In this document: piece after piece, positions 18,130 to 26,125 of the stretch
How positions within the stretch are numbered: the stretch's first letter is position 1
Layout: each line of letters starts with the position of its first letter
DNA from: Syntrophomonadaceae bacterium
GTDB lineage: Bacteria > Bacillota > DSM-12270 > Thermacetogeniales > Thermacetogeniaceae
DNA length: 38,646 nucleotides
Reading direction: 5' to 3'
NCBI GenBank assembly: GCA_012840385.1
Contig: DULK01000020.1
Location: forward strand, 1 to 38,646
Position numbers and translations under genes: made by a program
The notes under the pieces: model-generated
Told to the model about the DNA's origin: nothing
The model's database searches: none
The model's input: the letters and a program-made list of their open reading frames with translations, nothing else

Positions 18130-19271
18130 GGCCAAACCACCACTCTTGAGCTAAAGGCAGGTCTTTCAAAGAACTCTTCAATTACCCTGTAGCCGACATT
18201 ACAGGGAAGATAAACAGATTGCCGTTTGGGACATCTAATAGCAACCCGTTCCCTTTCCGGCAGAAACATCGCTGGCAGCAATGTCATCACCGCAGCATAC
18301 TTTTCTTCTCCTAACTCATGGATATGAATAAAGAGGGGGCTCGCACGCCGTTTGAGATGCTCCGCCTCTACCATGGCCTTTTCTCTTAAGCTCTGGAAAA
18401 AGTAGTTATGAGGCAAGCCAAAAACAATACGACGGGGATGGCGATGGATTTCCCTGCCGGTCAAATAATCCTGGATAATATCGTGATCATCTCTGAAATT
18501 CTGCTCCGCCCTTTCAGACCACGGAAGCACATGTTCGCTCCCCTTGAGCCGTCCATAGCTGCGATAGCGCAGAAGTTCTTTCTCAATCTCGTCTAAAAGA
18601 GCGAGGGCGTTTTGGCTAGTTTTCACAATGCATACTTTTGTATCCGAACTAAAAGCAGTATATAAGGGTCGTGAAACAAAAACACCATGCGGATTAATCT
18701 CCCTCAAGAAATCTCTCATCACCTGCTTTAGTTCATCCGTATTAGCAGGCCTTTGCCAGATTTCTTCTCCATCGAGACAAAGAGACTCTAGAGAGAGCGA
18801 ACCAAATCCCTTTCGCGATCGTGCACCTGCACCCCCAAAGAGCCCAAGGGCTTCCAACGCTTGAATGAGCAATGCACTTTGTTCTTGGCGTAGGCTTCGG
18901 TTTAAGATGAGACGTACTGTAAATCTTCCCCCTGGCTTTAGATACGGGCGCAACGTATTACCTTTAGTATCAATCACTCCGTATCCTAAATAGCCTATCC
19001 CATGTCCCTTTAAGGAATTTTGAGCTTTCTGAATATTTATATCGGTCACGGACATCATAAAAGAAGCTTGGTTCTTTGTGCTGCCAAACAGCTCCCGCTC
19101 CATAGCCCATACTGCATCCAAAGATCCAAGCTGTGGCAGAGCTAGGGCACGAAACCAGAAACGCAACAGCCCTTTTAAAGATGGTGGACGGATTTCAGCT
19201 ATTTCTTCTGCATCTGCCCCTCCTAAAAAAAGGGGCGTAGTAATCTTATAAGTAGCTTCCAACTTTAACAC
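18126..19271 (-). CDS. cmr1: Cmr1, type III-B Cas7-like subunit
   Basis: 381 aa. The N-terminus ATYKITTPLFLGGADAEEIAEIRPPSLKGLLRFWFRAL matches Cmr1 (parts: TTPLFLGGAD and SLKGLLRFWFRA). GLFGGAGARSRKGFGSL is the glycine loop. Cmr1 sits near the 3' end of the bound target and helps capture RNA. The GTG start has GGAGGGAG upstream. A 63-bp gap separates it from the Csx15-like gene. Confidence 0.92.
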   Translation of the reverse strand: MLKLEATYKITTPLFLGGADAEEIAEIRPPSLKGLLRFWFRALALPQLGSLDAVWAMERELFGSTKNQASFMMSVTDINIQKAQNSLKGHGIGYLGYGVIDTKGNTLRPYLKPGGRFTVRLILNRSLRQEQSALLIQALEALGLFGGAGARSRKGFGSLSLESLCLDGEEIWQRPANTDELKQVMRDFLREINPHGVFVSRPLYTAFSSDTKVCIVKTSQNALALLDEIEKELLRYRSYGRLKGSEHVLPWSERAEQNFRDDHDIIQDYLTGREIHRHPRRIVFGLPHNYFFQSLREKAMVEAEHLKRRASPLFIHIHELGEEKYAAVMTLLPAMFLPERERVAIRCPKRQSVYLPCNVGYRVIEEFFERPAFSSRVVVWP

Positions 19272-19334
19272 CTATCTCTCCCTCCTTTTTCCCCTACTGT
19301 TTTCCCTAATGCAACCAATGATTTTTAGCACATC

Positions 19335-19715
19335 CTAGCGCTTCTCCCGGGCTTTTTCCCTCACCTCCTGGAGATTGATGATCTCAGCCACCTCAAAGCG
19401 AGGCGGAAGAGAGCCGGCCACAGGGCGCAGGCGCAACACCGGAGGAAAATACCCCATCCGGCCATGCAGTTCTGCCAGCAGAGTTACCGCGCTGAAGTTG
19501 AGAGAAGGTGGCACGATCAGGATGGACAGGGTTTGCCATTCCTTTGAGGTAAGACCAGCCCGATCGGCCAGAGCCGCAACCTGGGGAGCGATGGGTTGTT
19601 GGAGATCGATTTGAGCGTCGATTTCGATCACCTGCTCCACTTTGTTCCCGAGAAGTTCCTCTAATTGCTGCAATTGCTCAGCGGTCAATGGATGAGAGTA
19701 ATTGATGACGATCAA
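19335..19715 (-). CDS. csx15: Csx15-like CRISPR-associated small protein
   Basis: 126 aa. The pattern INYSHPLTAEQLQQLEELLG near the start and LLAELHGRMGYFPPVLRLRP, then PPRFEVAEIINLQEVRE near the end, resembles the Csx15 family found with type III loci. I assign it by memory of that pattern, not by search. Its biochemical role is not something I can state; small proteins next to cyclic oligoadenylate systems are often ligand-degrading or ligand-sensing. The ATG has AGGGGG 9 nt upstream. It lies between the CARF-HTH gene and cmr1. Confidence 0.7.
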   Translation of the reverse strand: MIVINYSHPLTAEQLQQLEELLGNKVEQVIEIDAQIDLQQPIAPQVAALADRAGLTSKEWQTLSILIVPPSLNFSAVTLLAELHGRMGYFPPVLRLRPVAGSLPPRFEVAEIINLQEVREKAREKR

Positions 19716-19719
19716 GAGA

Positions 19720-19821
19720 TTAACCCCCTAGCTCATTAATCGTAATCCCCAATTCACTGCTCCGCTGCCTTAAAATCGACTGGAGGCGCTCGTAAACTGC
19801 CCGTGTGCGCTTCGTGCACAC
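19720..19821 (-). CDS. Possible 33-codon ORF between the CARF-HTH gene and csx15
   Basis: A GTG at 19821 opens a frame of 33 codons ending at TAA 19722-19720, four bases before the csx15 ATG. The peptide is basic and helical (TKRTRAVYERLQSILRQR). Its frame is also open for some codons upstream, overlapping the CARF-HTH stop. Spacing is compact, as in a coupled small gene, and the csx15 ribosome binding site lies in its last codons. It may instead be chance or the eroded tail of a longer gene. Confidence 0.3.
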   Translation of the reverse strand: MCTKRTRAVYERLQSILRQRSSELGITINELGG

Positions 19822-19822
19822 G
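19802..19822. other. Hairpin in the CARF-HTH/csx15 gap
   Basis: CGTGTGC and GCACACG form a 7-bp perfect stem, extendable by two more pairs (one G-T) to a 3-base loop. No T run follows on either strand, so it is not a standard terminator. It might stabilise or attenuate the operon mRNA, or be part of the small ORF. Confidence 0.45.
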
Positions 19823-19831
19823 AATACTGCC

Positions 19832-20719
19832 TTAATCCCTCTCCTCCATCTGGGCAAAATAAGGGGCGAATTCGGCGATCAACACGCTCCGGTCGACATT
19901 GTACTCCGGATAGCCGAGCCATTCCCTGAGCTTCTCGTAAACACTGCCAAGCTGGTTCGCCACCGTCTGGTCGCTCTTACAAAGGACTTTGGCCACAGTA
20001 GCGTTATCCAGCCCCTTGCACACCAGCCGCACCACCTCCCGTTCTGCCCTTGTCAGCCAGTGCCGGATAAACTCATCCTGGCGCTTCATCTTGTTTTCTT
20101 TGCTCAAACGCTCGTACCAGGCGACCACCTCAGCCGGATCATTCAGCTCCGCAACTGTCCGCAGCAGAGTCCCAGCCTCCGCCCAGCGCAGCACCGGCAC
20201 CGGAACCAGCCAAACCCTGTCGGCAGGCGAAAGGTGCAGCCGGCGCTCCGCTCCAGGATGCCACCCTTCGGTGACCAGATGCCAAACGCAATCTTTGGGG
20301 CCGAAAAGCAGCTGGGCGACCACCATCCCTATAATCCCCATGACTTTGCGCCCGCCGGAAACGCACAGGTGCACTGTTGCACCGCTCTGGCGGGCGCGGC
20401 GAACCTCTTTGTACAGGGTGCGGAGCAGTGCTCGCAGCTCGTCTTCACCGCAGAAATCAACCACCGGCCCGCTGGCGGAAACAACCGGCGCTTTTCGCAG
20501 CTGCACACCGGGATAGAAGCCTTTCACACACTCGGCTTCGATCACCGCCAGCGCCTCCTCCACGCCGGGGCTCAGGGTGTAGACTACTGCAACTTCGCGG
20601 ATGGAGCACCCCCGATGCAAAAGCTGGTCGAGGGTAATGGTTACCACCTGAGGCTCCACGCCGAGGGTGGCTATCAGAACTTCCCCGTTCCCATCATTGC
20701 AAGCCGCACTACCATTCAT
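19832..20719 (-). CDS. CARF-HTH protein, NE0113/Csx14-like, predicted cyclic-oligoadenylate-responsive regulator
   Basis: 295 aa. Residues 13-200 look like a CARF domain of the Cas_NE0113 type (EVLIATLGVEPQVVT at the start, LCVSGGRKVMGIIGM at about 119-133). Residues 222-268 are a LuxR/GerE-type helix-turn-helix: LTRAEREVVRLVCKGLDNATVAKVL, then SDQTVANQLGSVYEKL (quoted in parts). So the protein should bind a nucleotide ligand and DNA. Start ATG with AGGAGA 8 nt upstream. It is the first gene of the III-B operon and has a 20-bp palindrome in front of it, suggesting autoregulation. Some NE0113-family members are annotated as ring nucleases, so ligand cleavage is an alternative or additional role. 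Confidence 0.8.
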   Translation of the reverse strand: MNGSAACNDGNGEVLIATLGVEPQVVTITLDQLLHRGCSIREVAVVYTLSPGVEEALAVIEAECVKGFYPGVQLRKAPVVSASGPVVDFCGEDELRALLRTLYKEVRRARQSGATVHLCVSGGRKVMGIIGMVVAQLLFGPKDCVWHLVTEGWHPGAERRLHLSPADRVWLVPVPVLRWAEAGTLLRTVAELNDPAEVVAWYERLSKENKMKRQDEFIRHWLTRAEREVVRLVCKGLDNATVAKVLCKSDQTVANQLGSVYEKLREWLGYPEYNVDRSVLIAEFAPYFAQMEERD

Positions 20720-20772
20720 ACCAATCTTCTCCTAAACCGGCGGGATAGGCCAGCTATTTGGTTACTCTTTTC

Positions 20773-20792
20773 TATAGTAATGAGATACTATA
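20773..20792. promoter_or_regulatory. 20-bp perfect inverted repeat, candidate operator of the CRISPR superoperon
   Basis: TATAGTA, six bases, then TACTATA: two perfect 7-bp half-sites within 20 bp, centred about 63 bp upstream of the CARF-HTH start. It overlaps the likely -10 area (TATAGT on the minus strand), but no good -35 is seen at standard spacing. Operators of LuxR-type HTH proteins are often palindromes of about this length. Binding by the downstream gene product is inferred. Confidence 0.5.
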
Positions 20793-20913
20793 CCGCTGCA
20801 TGTACCCTGCAACAGTGCCTTTCCCGAAAAGCAGAAAGTATAACCCAGGGGGGTAGTCGGGGCAAAGAGCTAACAAATCTTTAATGCGAATAGTGTCGAA
20901 AAAAGACGAAAAT

Positions 20914-20942
20914 GAAAAAGGCAGGAAATTCTCCTCCTGCCT
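20914..20942 (-). terminator. Intrinsic terminator upstream of the CRISPR superoperon
   Basis: On the minus strand AGGCAGGA, an 8-nt loop, TCCTGCCT, then a T5 run. It should stop transcripts coming from the trp/aroF side and the decayed cas4 region before the CARF-HTH promoter. Confidence 0.8.
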
Positions 20943-21183
20943 CTGCGCATCCCTGTTTTTGCGGCCATCTTCCGGCCGCTATCTTCGAAGCATTGCTTTC
21001 AATATTTTTTATTTTTGGAATTATTCTTTGAGAAATATTAGTGCTTATGGTATTCACGTCCTGACCCAAAAGTCCCATCAGAACTTATTTGTTTTTTGTT
21101 CGACGTCTGCCGGTTATTTCCTGCCAATCTCCACAAATTTTCTAGTTTTTCCTGCATATTCTTTTTATCGACCGGGCTGCTTT
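20943..21183. other. AT-rich stretch with no recognised gene
   Basis: Both strands have short open frames only. A minus-strand frame of about 50 codons (starting near KSSPVDKKNMQEKLENLW) continues just after the decayed cas4 but in another frame and has no convincing ribosome binding site. I read this as eroded DNA. Confidence 0.5.
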
Positions 21184-21573
21184 TTACTGCATATGAATTA
21201 TCAATCCGTCCAGATAAACGATTCGTAATATTTCCCTTTCTGTTTTATTAAGCTCCTTCAGCATATCCTCATTCAAAACTACGGTTTCACGCTCTTTCTC
21301 TGCAGGAAAGCGTAACTCCCCAATTGCCTCAACACCCCGAGCTGCAAATTCCTTATTGAGGTAAAAAGCAAGTTACATCCTGGCGCTTCTGCGATATCTG
21401 AACAATTTGTCTGACCACTCTGGACACAAACCAAGTTCCAAAGCGGTTTCGACCGGAATTACTGTCCCGGCCGATCCTGTATCCACTAGACACTTTTTTA
21501 AAAATAAGGATTTGTTTCTATTGGTAAGAATTACACCAACAAATGGAAGCCCGTCAATGATTTCTAATTTCAT
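21184..21573 (-). pseudogene. Chimeric remnant: retropepsin-like N-terminus joined to a decayed cas4
   Basis: From ATG 21573 (AAGGA 8 nt upstream) the first ~55 codons read as a retropepsin-like aspartic protease domain with the motif VDTGSAGTVIPVETALELGL. The frame then changes character to FRYRRSARM, a stop TAA at 21375-21373, and in the same frame LAFYLNKEFAARGVEAIGEL and RFPAEKERETVVLNEDML. The intact Cas4 at 3747-4244 has AARMQLAFYLYELREMGMEA, GELLFPEERRRERVVLDESL at the matching place, so this is the middle of a Cas4 with Gln changed to stop. The C-terminal cysteines are missing; the frame ends at 21184. A deletion probably fused the two genes. Confidence 0.8.
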
Positions 21574-21652
21574 CTTGCCGTCCTTATTCCTAACCATTGA
21601 CGTTCTTCAATATCCAAAACAGGACGGTTTGTATTCTGACGGGTACGAATGA

Positions 21653-22567
21653 TTATATATCACCCGGCGAGTCTGATGATAAACAGGTAGCGGCAGTATA
21701 CGCAGCCAATTGGTTGTTTTCTTTCTTTGAAGGCCGCACTTCCCGGCCGACCGCCGCGGCGATCGGGCGGAGTTCCTGCATCAGCTTTTGGAAACTCTCC
21801 GGGAGGAGGGACTGCGGCCCGTCGGACAGGGCCAGCTCCGGGTTCTGGTGCACTTCGATCATCAGGCCGTCGGCTCCTGCCGCCACCGCCGCCCGGGCCA
21901 CCGGGGGCACCAGCCGGCGGCGCCCGGTGGCGTGGCTGGGATCGACGATCACCGGGAGGTGCGACAGTTCCCTGACCAGGGGAACCGCGCCGATATCCAC
22001 CGTATTGCGGGTGGCGGTTTCAAAGGTGCGGATCCCCCGCTCGCAGAGGATGACGTTGGGGTTTCCCGCCGCCAGGATATACTCGGCCGCCAGCAGCCAC
22101 TCCTCGATGGTGGCCGAAAGGCCCCGCTTCAGCAAAACGGGCCGGCCGGCCCGACCCAGTTCCTGGAGCAGGGTGAAGTTCTGCATGTTCCTGCTCCCCA
22201 CCTGAAGAATGTCGGCACAGGCGGCGACCGCATCCAGATCCCTGGCATCCAGGATCTCCGTCACCACCGGGAGGCCCGTAACCCTGCGGGCTTCGGCCAG
22301 GATTTCCAGGCCTTCCCTGCCGAGCCCCTTAAAGGAATAGGGTGACGTCCGGGGCTTGAAAGCACCGCCGCGCAGCAGATGCGCGCCCATTTCCTTGAGC
22401 TGCAGGGCCAGCTGCAGATAGGCTTCCCTGCCTTCCACGGCACAGGGGCCGGCGATTACCACCAGCTCCGGGCCCCCGATGGTGACCTCCCCCACCCGGA
22501 TCATGGTGCGCTCCCCGGAACAGGTCCGGGCTGCCAGTTTATAAGATTTCACAGGAATCACCCCCAT
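21653..22567 (-). CDS. aroF: 3-deoxy-7-phosphoheptulonate synthase (DAHP synthase, type I-beta), catalytic domain only
   Basis: Up to 304 aa. [55 protein letters not shown] and [10 protein letters not shown] are the conserved blocks of this family, including metal and phosphate ligands. It condenses PEP and erythrose-4-phosphate at the entry of the shikimate pathway. Related enzymes of ~338 aa carry an N-terminal ferredoxin-like regulatory domain; here the protein starts just after where that would end. A GTG at 22552 with GGGGGTG in front is as good a start as the ATG at 22567. It is last in the trp operon. Confidence 0.93.
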   Translation of the reverse strand: MGVIPVKSYKLAARTCSGERTMIRVGEVTIGGPELVVIAGPCAVEGREAYLQLALQLKEMGAHLLRGGAFKPRTSPYSFKGLGREGLEILAEARRVTGLPVVTEILDARDLDAVAACADILQVGSRNMQNFTLLQELGRAGRPVLLKRGLSATIEEWLLAAEYILAAGNPNVILCERGIRTFETATRNTVDIGAVPLVRELSHLPVIVDPSHATGRRRLVPPVARAAVAAGADGLMIEVHQNPELALSDGPQSLLPESFQKLMQELRPIAAAVGREVRPSKKENNQLAAYTAATCLSSDSPGDI

Positions 22568-22711
22568 CTATCCATCAGATATCCCCGCCACCGCTGCGGT
22601 ATCGGATTTAAAAACCGGAGTGTTGGCATACACGATTCCGTTATGTACAAGAGACCGGCCGCAGTGGTTGGAGAAGTGCCCTTTCGGCTACTGCTTCTAT
22701 GATCTGCCGTA

Positions 22712-23548
22712 TCAAGTAGTCGGCTGGCCAATAGTTCTGATGCTTGATGATAGCGTTATCGCTTCTTTGATCTGCCGCACCAGGCCGCCGACCTTTTCCA
22801 CCAGCAAATCCGGATCGGCCTGATACTGCTCCACCAGGTTGACAATTGCGCTGCCCACGATCACCGCATCCCCGAGCCCGGCCATCCGGGCGGCCTGCTC
22901 GGGGTTGGAGATCCCGAATCCGATGGCCAGCGGCTGGGCGCAGTGCTTTCGCACCCTTGTTATAAATTCCTCGACGTGGGGCGGGAGTTCCCGGCGCATT
23001 CCCGTCACCCCTGTCAGGGAAACGCAGTAGATAAACCCCCTGGCCACTTCCGCCGTCCTGTCCAGGCGCTCGGGGGTGCTGGTCGGGGCGGCGAAGGGGA
23101 TGAGATCCAGGCCGTGTTTGGCCGTCTCCTCGAGCAGCGGCCCGCTCTCCTCCACCGGCAGATCCGGAACGATCAGGCCGTCCACCCCTGCCGCGGCGGC
23201 CTCTGCGGCAAAGGCACCCAGTCCGTACTGAAGCACGGGATTGTAGTAGCTCATCAGAACCAGGGGGATCTCCGTTCGGGTCCGCAGCCTTTTCACCAGG
23301 GCGAGAATTTCCGGCAGGGTGGTTCCCCGCTCGAGGGCACGCTGCGAAGCCCGCTGGATCACCGGGCCGTCGGCCATGGGGTCGGAGAAGGGAACACCCA
23401 GCTCGATGAGATCCGCCCCTGCCCGCTCCATGGCCGGCACCAGCCGCTCCGTCACGTCAGGGTCCGGGTCGCAGGCGGTGATGAAGGTGATCAGCCCCTT
23501 TTCCCCCTTCCGGCGCAGCCTCTGAAACATGCTGTCGATGCGGTTCAT
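22712..23548 (-). CDS. trpA: Tryptophan synthase alpha subunit
   Basis: 278 aa. DLIELGVPFSDPMADGPVIQ holds the catalytic glutamate and aspartate, and GFGISNPEQA and DAVIVGSAIV are the phosphate-binding segments. It cleaves indole-3-glycerol phosphate to indole, which passes to TrpB. ATG at 23548 follows the trpB stop with one base between (TAGGATG); a longer frame upstream overlaps trpB and is less likely. The last codons look altered by a local duplication (22683-22800), leaving the tail SSSIRTIGQPTT. Confidence 0.95.
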   Translation of the reverse strand: MNRIDSMFQRLRRKGEKGLITFITACDPDPDVTERLVPAMERAGADLIELGVPFSDPMADGPVIQRASQRALERGTTLPEILALVKRLRTRTEIPLVLMSYYNPVLQYGLGAFAAEAAAAGVDGLIVPDLPVEESGPLLEETAKHGLDLIPFAAPTSTPERLDRTAEVARGFIYCVSLTGVTGMRRELPPHVEEFITRVRKHCAQPLAIGFGISNPEQAARMAGLGDAVIVGSAIVNLVEQYQADPDLLVEKVGGLVRQIKEAITLSSSIRTIGQPTT

Positions 23549-23549
23549 C

Positions 23550-24734
23550 CTAATCCACCCCCAGGATCCGGGAAACTTCCGGGACATCCTTGTCCCCTCG
23601 CCCGGAAAGGTTGATCACCATAATCTGCTCCGCGCCCATTTCCGGCGCCAGCTTTGCCGCCAGGGCAACGGCGTGGGCGCTTTCCAGGGCGGGAATGATC
23701 CCTTCGGTTTCGGACAGCAGCTTAAAGGCGTCCAGGGCCTCGCCGTCCGTGATGGCGGTGTAGCTCGCCCGGCCGGTTTCTTTGAGATAGCTGTGTTCGG
23801 GGCCCACTCCCGGGTAATCCAGGCCTGCGGACACCGAGTGCGCCGTCAGCACCTGCCCGTGCTCGTCCTGGAGCAGGTAGCTCAAAGCCCCGTGGAGCAC
23901 GCCGATCCTTCCAGCGGTCAGGGTGGCGGCATGCAGGCCGGTTTCCAGGCCGCGGCCTGCGGCCTCCGCCCCGAACAGCCCGACCGGGTCGTTGAGAAAC
24001 GGGTAAAAGATCCCCATGGCGTTGCTGCCTCCGCCGACGCAGGCCACCAGGCAGTCGGGCAGCCGCCCCTCCATCTCCATGATCTGCTCCTTCACTTCCT
24101 CGCCGATCACCGACTGGAAGTCCCGCACCATCATGGGGTAGGGGTGGGGCCCGCCCACCGAGCCGAGCAGGTAGTGGGTGGTCTCCACATTGGTCACCCA
24201 GTCCCGGATCGCCTCGTTCATGGCATCCTTCAACGTCCCGCTCCCGGCGGCAACCGGCACCACCCGGGCTCCCAGCAGCCTCATCCGGTAGACGTTCAGC
24301 CTCTGGCGCCTGATGTCTTCCTCACCCATATAAACATCGCAGGACATGCCAAACATGGCGGCCACCGTGGCGGTGGCGACGCCGTGCTGCCCGGCCCCGG
24401 TCTCGGCGATCAACCGCCGTTTCCCCATCCTGCGGGCAAGCAGCGCCTGGCCCAGGGTGTTGTTGATCTTGTGGGAGCCGGTGTGGTTGAGGTCCTCCCG
24501 CTTCAGGTAGATCTTCGCACCCCCCAGCCGGCGGGTTAACCTTTCGGCATAATAAAGGGGGCTCGGCCGCCCGGCATAATGCTTTAAATAATACCGCAGT
24601 TCTTCCTGAAACGCCGGGTCCTGCCGGGCTTTTTCATATTCAAGGGTCAGCTCCTCAAGGGCGGGCATCAGGGTTTCGGGGACAAAGCGCCCTCCGAAAA
24701 TCCCGAAATGCCCGTTACGATCCGGTAAGCTCAT
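23550..24734 (-). CDS. trpB: Tryptophan synthase beta subunit
   Basis: 394 aa, normal length for TrpB1. [17 protein letters not shown] holds the PLP lysine, and [13 protein letters not shown] is the phosphate-binding glycine loop. It joins indole and serine to make tryptophan. ATG at 24734 has AGGAGG at 7 nt; it starts within the end of trpF. All expected motifs are present. Confidence 0.97.
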   Translation of the reverse strand: MSLPDRNGHFGIFGGRFVPETLMPALEELTLEYEKARQDPAFQEELRYYLKHYAGRPSPLYYAERLTRRLGGAKIYLKREDLNHTGSHKINNTLGQALLARRMGKRRLIAETGAGQHGVATATVAAMFGMSCDVYMGEEDIRRQRLNVYRMRLLGARVVPVAAGSGTLKDAMNEAIRDWVTNVETTHYLLGSVGGPHPYPMMVRDFQSVIGEEVKEQIMEMEGRLPDCLVACVGGGSNAMGIFYPFLNDPVGLFGAEAAGRGLETGLHAATLTAGRIGVLHGALSYLLQDEHGQVLTAHSVSAGLDYPGVGPEHSYLKETGRASYTAITDGEALDAFKLLSETEGIIPALESAHAVALAAKLAPEMGAEQIMVINLSGRGDKDVPEVSRILGVD

Positions 24735-25341
24735 ATTCAATCCTCCTCACCTCGGCCAGCAGCGACCTGATCTTCTGCGGGTCCTTCCTCCCCCCCGACT
24801 CCACGCCACTGCTCACATCAATGGCAAAGGGCCTCACGGTCCGGATCGCCTCTTCCACATTCTCCCGGTTGATCCCCCCCGCCAGGATCACCGGGCCGAG
24901 AACTGCGGCCTCCCGGGCCAGCTCCCAGTCGCAGCGGACCCCGGTGCCGCCTGCTTTCCCCGGAACGCAGGCGTCGAGCAGGCAGGCGGAAACCCGGTAT
25001 CCGGACATCTCTTGTAGAAAGGACCTGTCTTTGACGCGAAATGCCTTGATCACGGCGTAACGCCACCCGGCGCAGTACTCCGGGGGTTCCTGGCCGTGAA
25101 ACTGCAGGGTATCGAGACCGCAGTAGTCCGCGATCTCCTCGACCTCCTTCCTCGGTGCGTTCACGAAAACCCCGACCTTGCTGACAAAGGGAGGAAGATT
25201 AAGGGCTATCCTGCGCACTGTTGCCGGTTCCACCCGCCGGGGGCTATCCGCAAAAACAAACCCGACGGCGTGGGCCCCTGCCTCCACCGCAGCCAGGGCG
25301 CTCTCCAGGTCCCTGATGCCGCAGATCTTAACCCTGACCAT
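24715..25341 (-). CDS. trpF: Phosphoribosylanthranilate isomerase
   Basis: 208 aa TIM barrel. [11 protein letters not shown] at the start holds the catalytic cysteine; the aspartate lies in [28 protein letters not shown] and [18 protein letters not shown] are the phosphate-binding end. Start chosen at ATG 25341 with GGAGGGGGAG just upstream; the frame is open further but runs into trpC. It overlaps trpC by 14 nt and trpB by 20 nt. Confidence 0.95.
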   Translation of the reverse strand: MVRVKICGIRDLESALAAVEAGAHAVGFVFADSPRRVEPATVRRIALNLPPFVSKVGVFVNAPRKEVEEIADYCGLDTLQFHGQEPPEYCAGWRYAVIKAFRVKDRSFLQEMSGYRVSACLLDACVPGKAGGTGVRCDWELAREAAVLGPVILAGGINRENVEEAIRTVRPFAIDVSSGVESGGRKDPQKIRSLLAEVRRIEYELTGS

Positions 25342-26125
25342 GCTCTCCCCCTCCCAATAGCCGCCTGATCTCCGCCGCAACGTCCGGGGCCCGCATCAGG
25401 GCTTCCCCTACCAGGACGGAGTCGATACCCCTTTCCGCCAGCCTCACCAGATCCTCACCCGTCCTGATGCCGCTCTCGCTCACCACCACCCGGCCCGGAG
25501 GGATCAAGGGGGCCAGGTTGAAGGTGGTGCTGAGATCCGTTTTAAAGGTGGCCAGGTCGCGGTTGTTGATGCCGATGATCCGGGCGCCGGTCCGGAGGAC
25601 CCGGTAGAGCTCCTCCTCCGTGTGCACCTCCACCAGCGCCGCCATGCCCAGCTCCCGGGCCAGGGCGAGGCAGTCCTCCAGCCGGCTCTGTTCGAGAACG
25701 GCGGCGATCAGGAGCACGGCATCGGCTCCGAGCAGGCGTGATTCGTAGATCTGAACAGGATCGATGATGAAGTCCTTGCGCAGCACGGGGAGGGCGACGG
25801 CCTCCCGCACCCGGCGGAGGTGTTCCGGGTGCCCCTGGAAAAACCTTTCGTCGGTCAGCACCGAGATGGCCTTTGCTCCGGCGCTCTCGTATTCCCGGGC
25901 GAGGGCCGGGGGGTCGAAATCCGGGCGGATGACTCCCCGGGACGGGGATGCCCGCTTGATTTCGGCGATCAGGTTGACCTGTCCGCCCGTCCTTTTTAGA
26001 GCCCGCAAAAAATCCCTCGCCGGAGGGGCTTCCTCGGCCTGCCGCCGCAGCCGGTGCAGGGGGAAAGCCTCCCTCAGGCGGGCCACCTCTTCCCTCTTGG
26101 CGGAGACGATCTGATCCAGGATCAT
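25328..26125 (-). CDS. trpC: Indole-3-glycerol phosphate synthase
   Basis: 265 aa. LIAEIKRASPSRGVI, VLTDERFFQGHPEHL, VLRKDFIIDPVQIYE, GINNRDLATFKTD and VSESGIRTGEDL are the family blocks with catalytic Lys and Glu residues. It closes the indole ring. The ATG at 26125 forms TGATG with the trpGD stop and has GGGAG 9 nt upstream; an ATG three codons earlier has that GGGAG directly against it and is less likely. Confidence 0.96.
   Translation of the reverse strand: MILDQIVSAKREEVARLREAFPLHRLRRQAEEAPPARDFLRALKRTGGQVNLIAEIKRASPSRGVIRPDFDPPALAREYESAGAKAISVLTDERFFQGHPEHLRRVREAVALPVLRKDFIIDPVQIYESRLLGADAVLLIAAVLEQSRLEDCLALARELGMAALVEVHTEEELYRVLRTGARIIGINNRDLATFKTDLSTTFNLAPLIPPGRVVVSESGIRTGEDLVRLAERGIDSVLVGEALMRAPDVAAEIRRLLGGGEHGQG

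Noticed and set aside
19802-19822. Hairpin as an intrinsic terminator
   Set aside because: No T run follows on either strand, and csx15 and cmr1 continue directly downstream.
20884-21228. Plus-strand open frame of 114 codons
   Set aside because: No ribosome binding site, no recognisable domain, runs through an intrinsic terminator hairpin and opposite the decayed cas4.
23529-24539. Plus-strand open frame of 336 codons opposite trpB
   Set aside because: Antisense shadow of a clear trpB; no ribosome binding site or recognisable domain.
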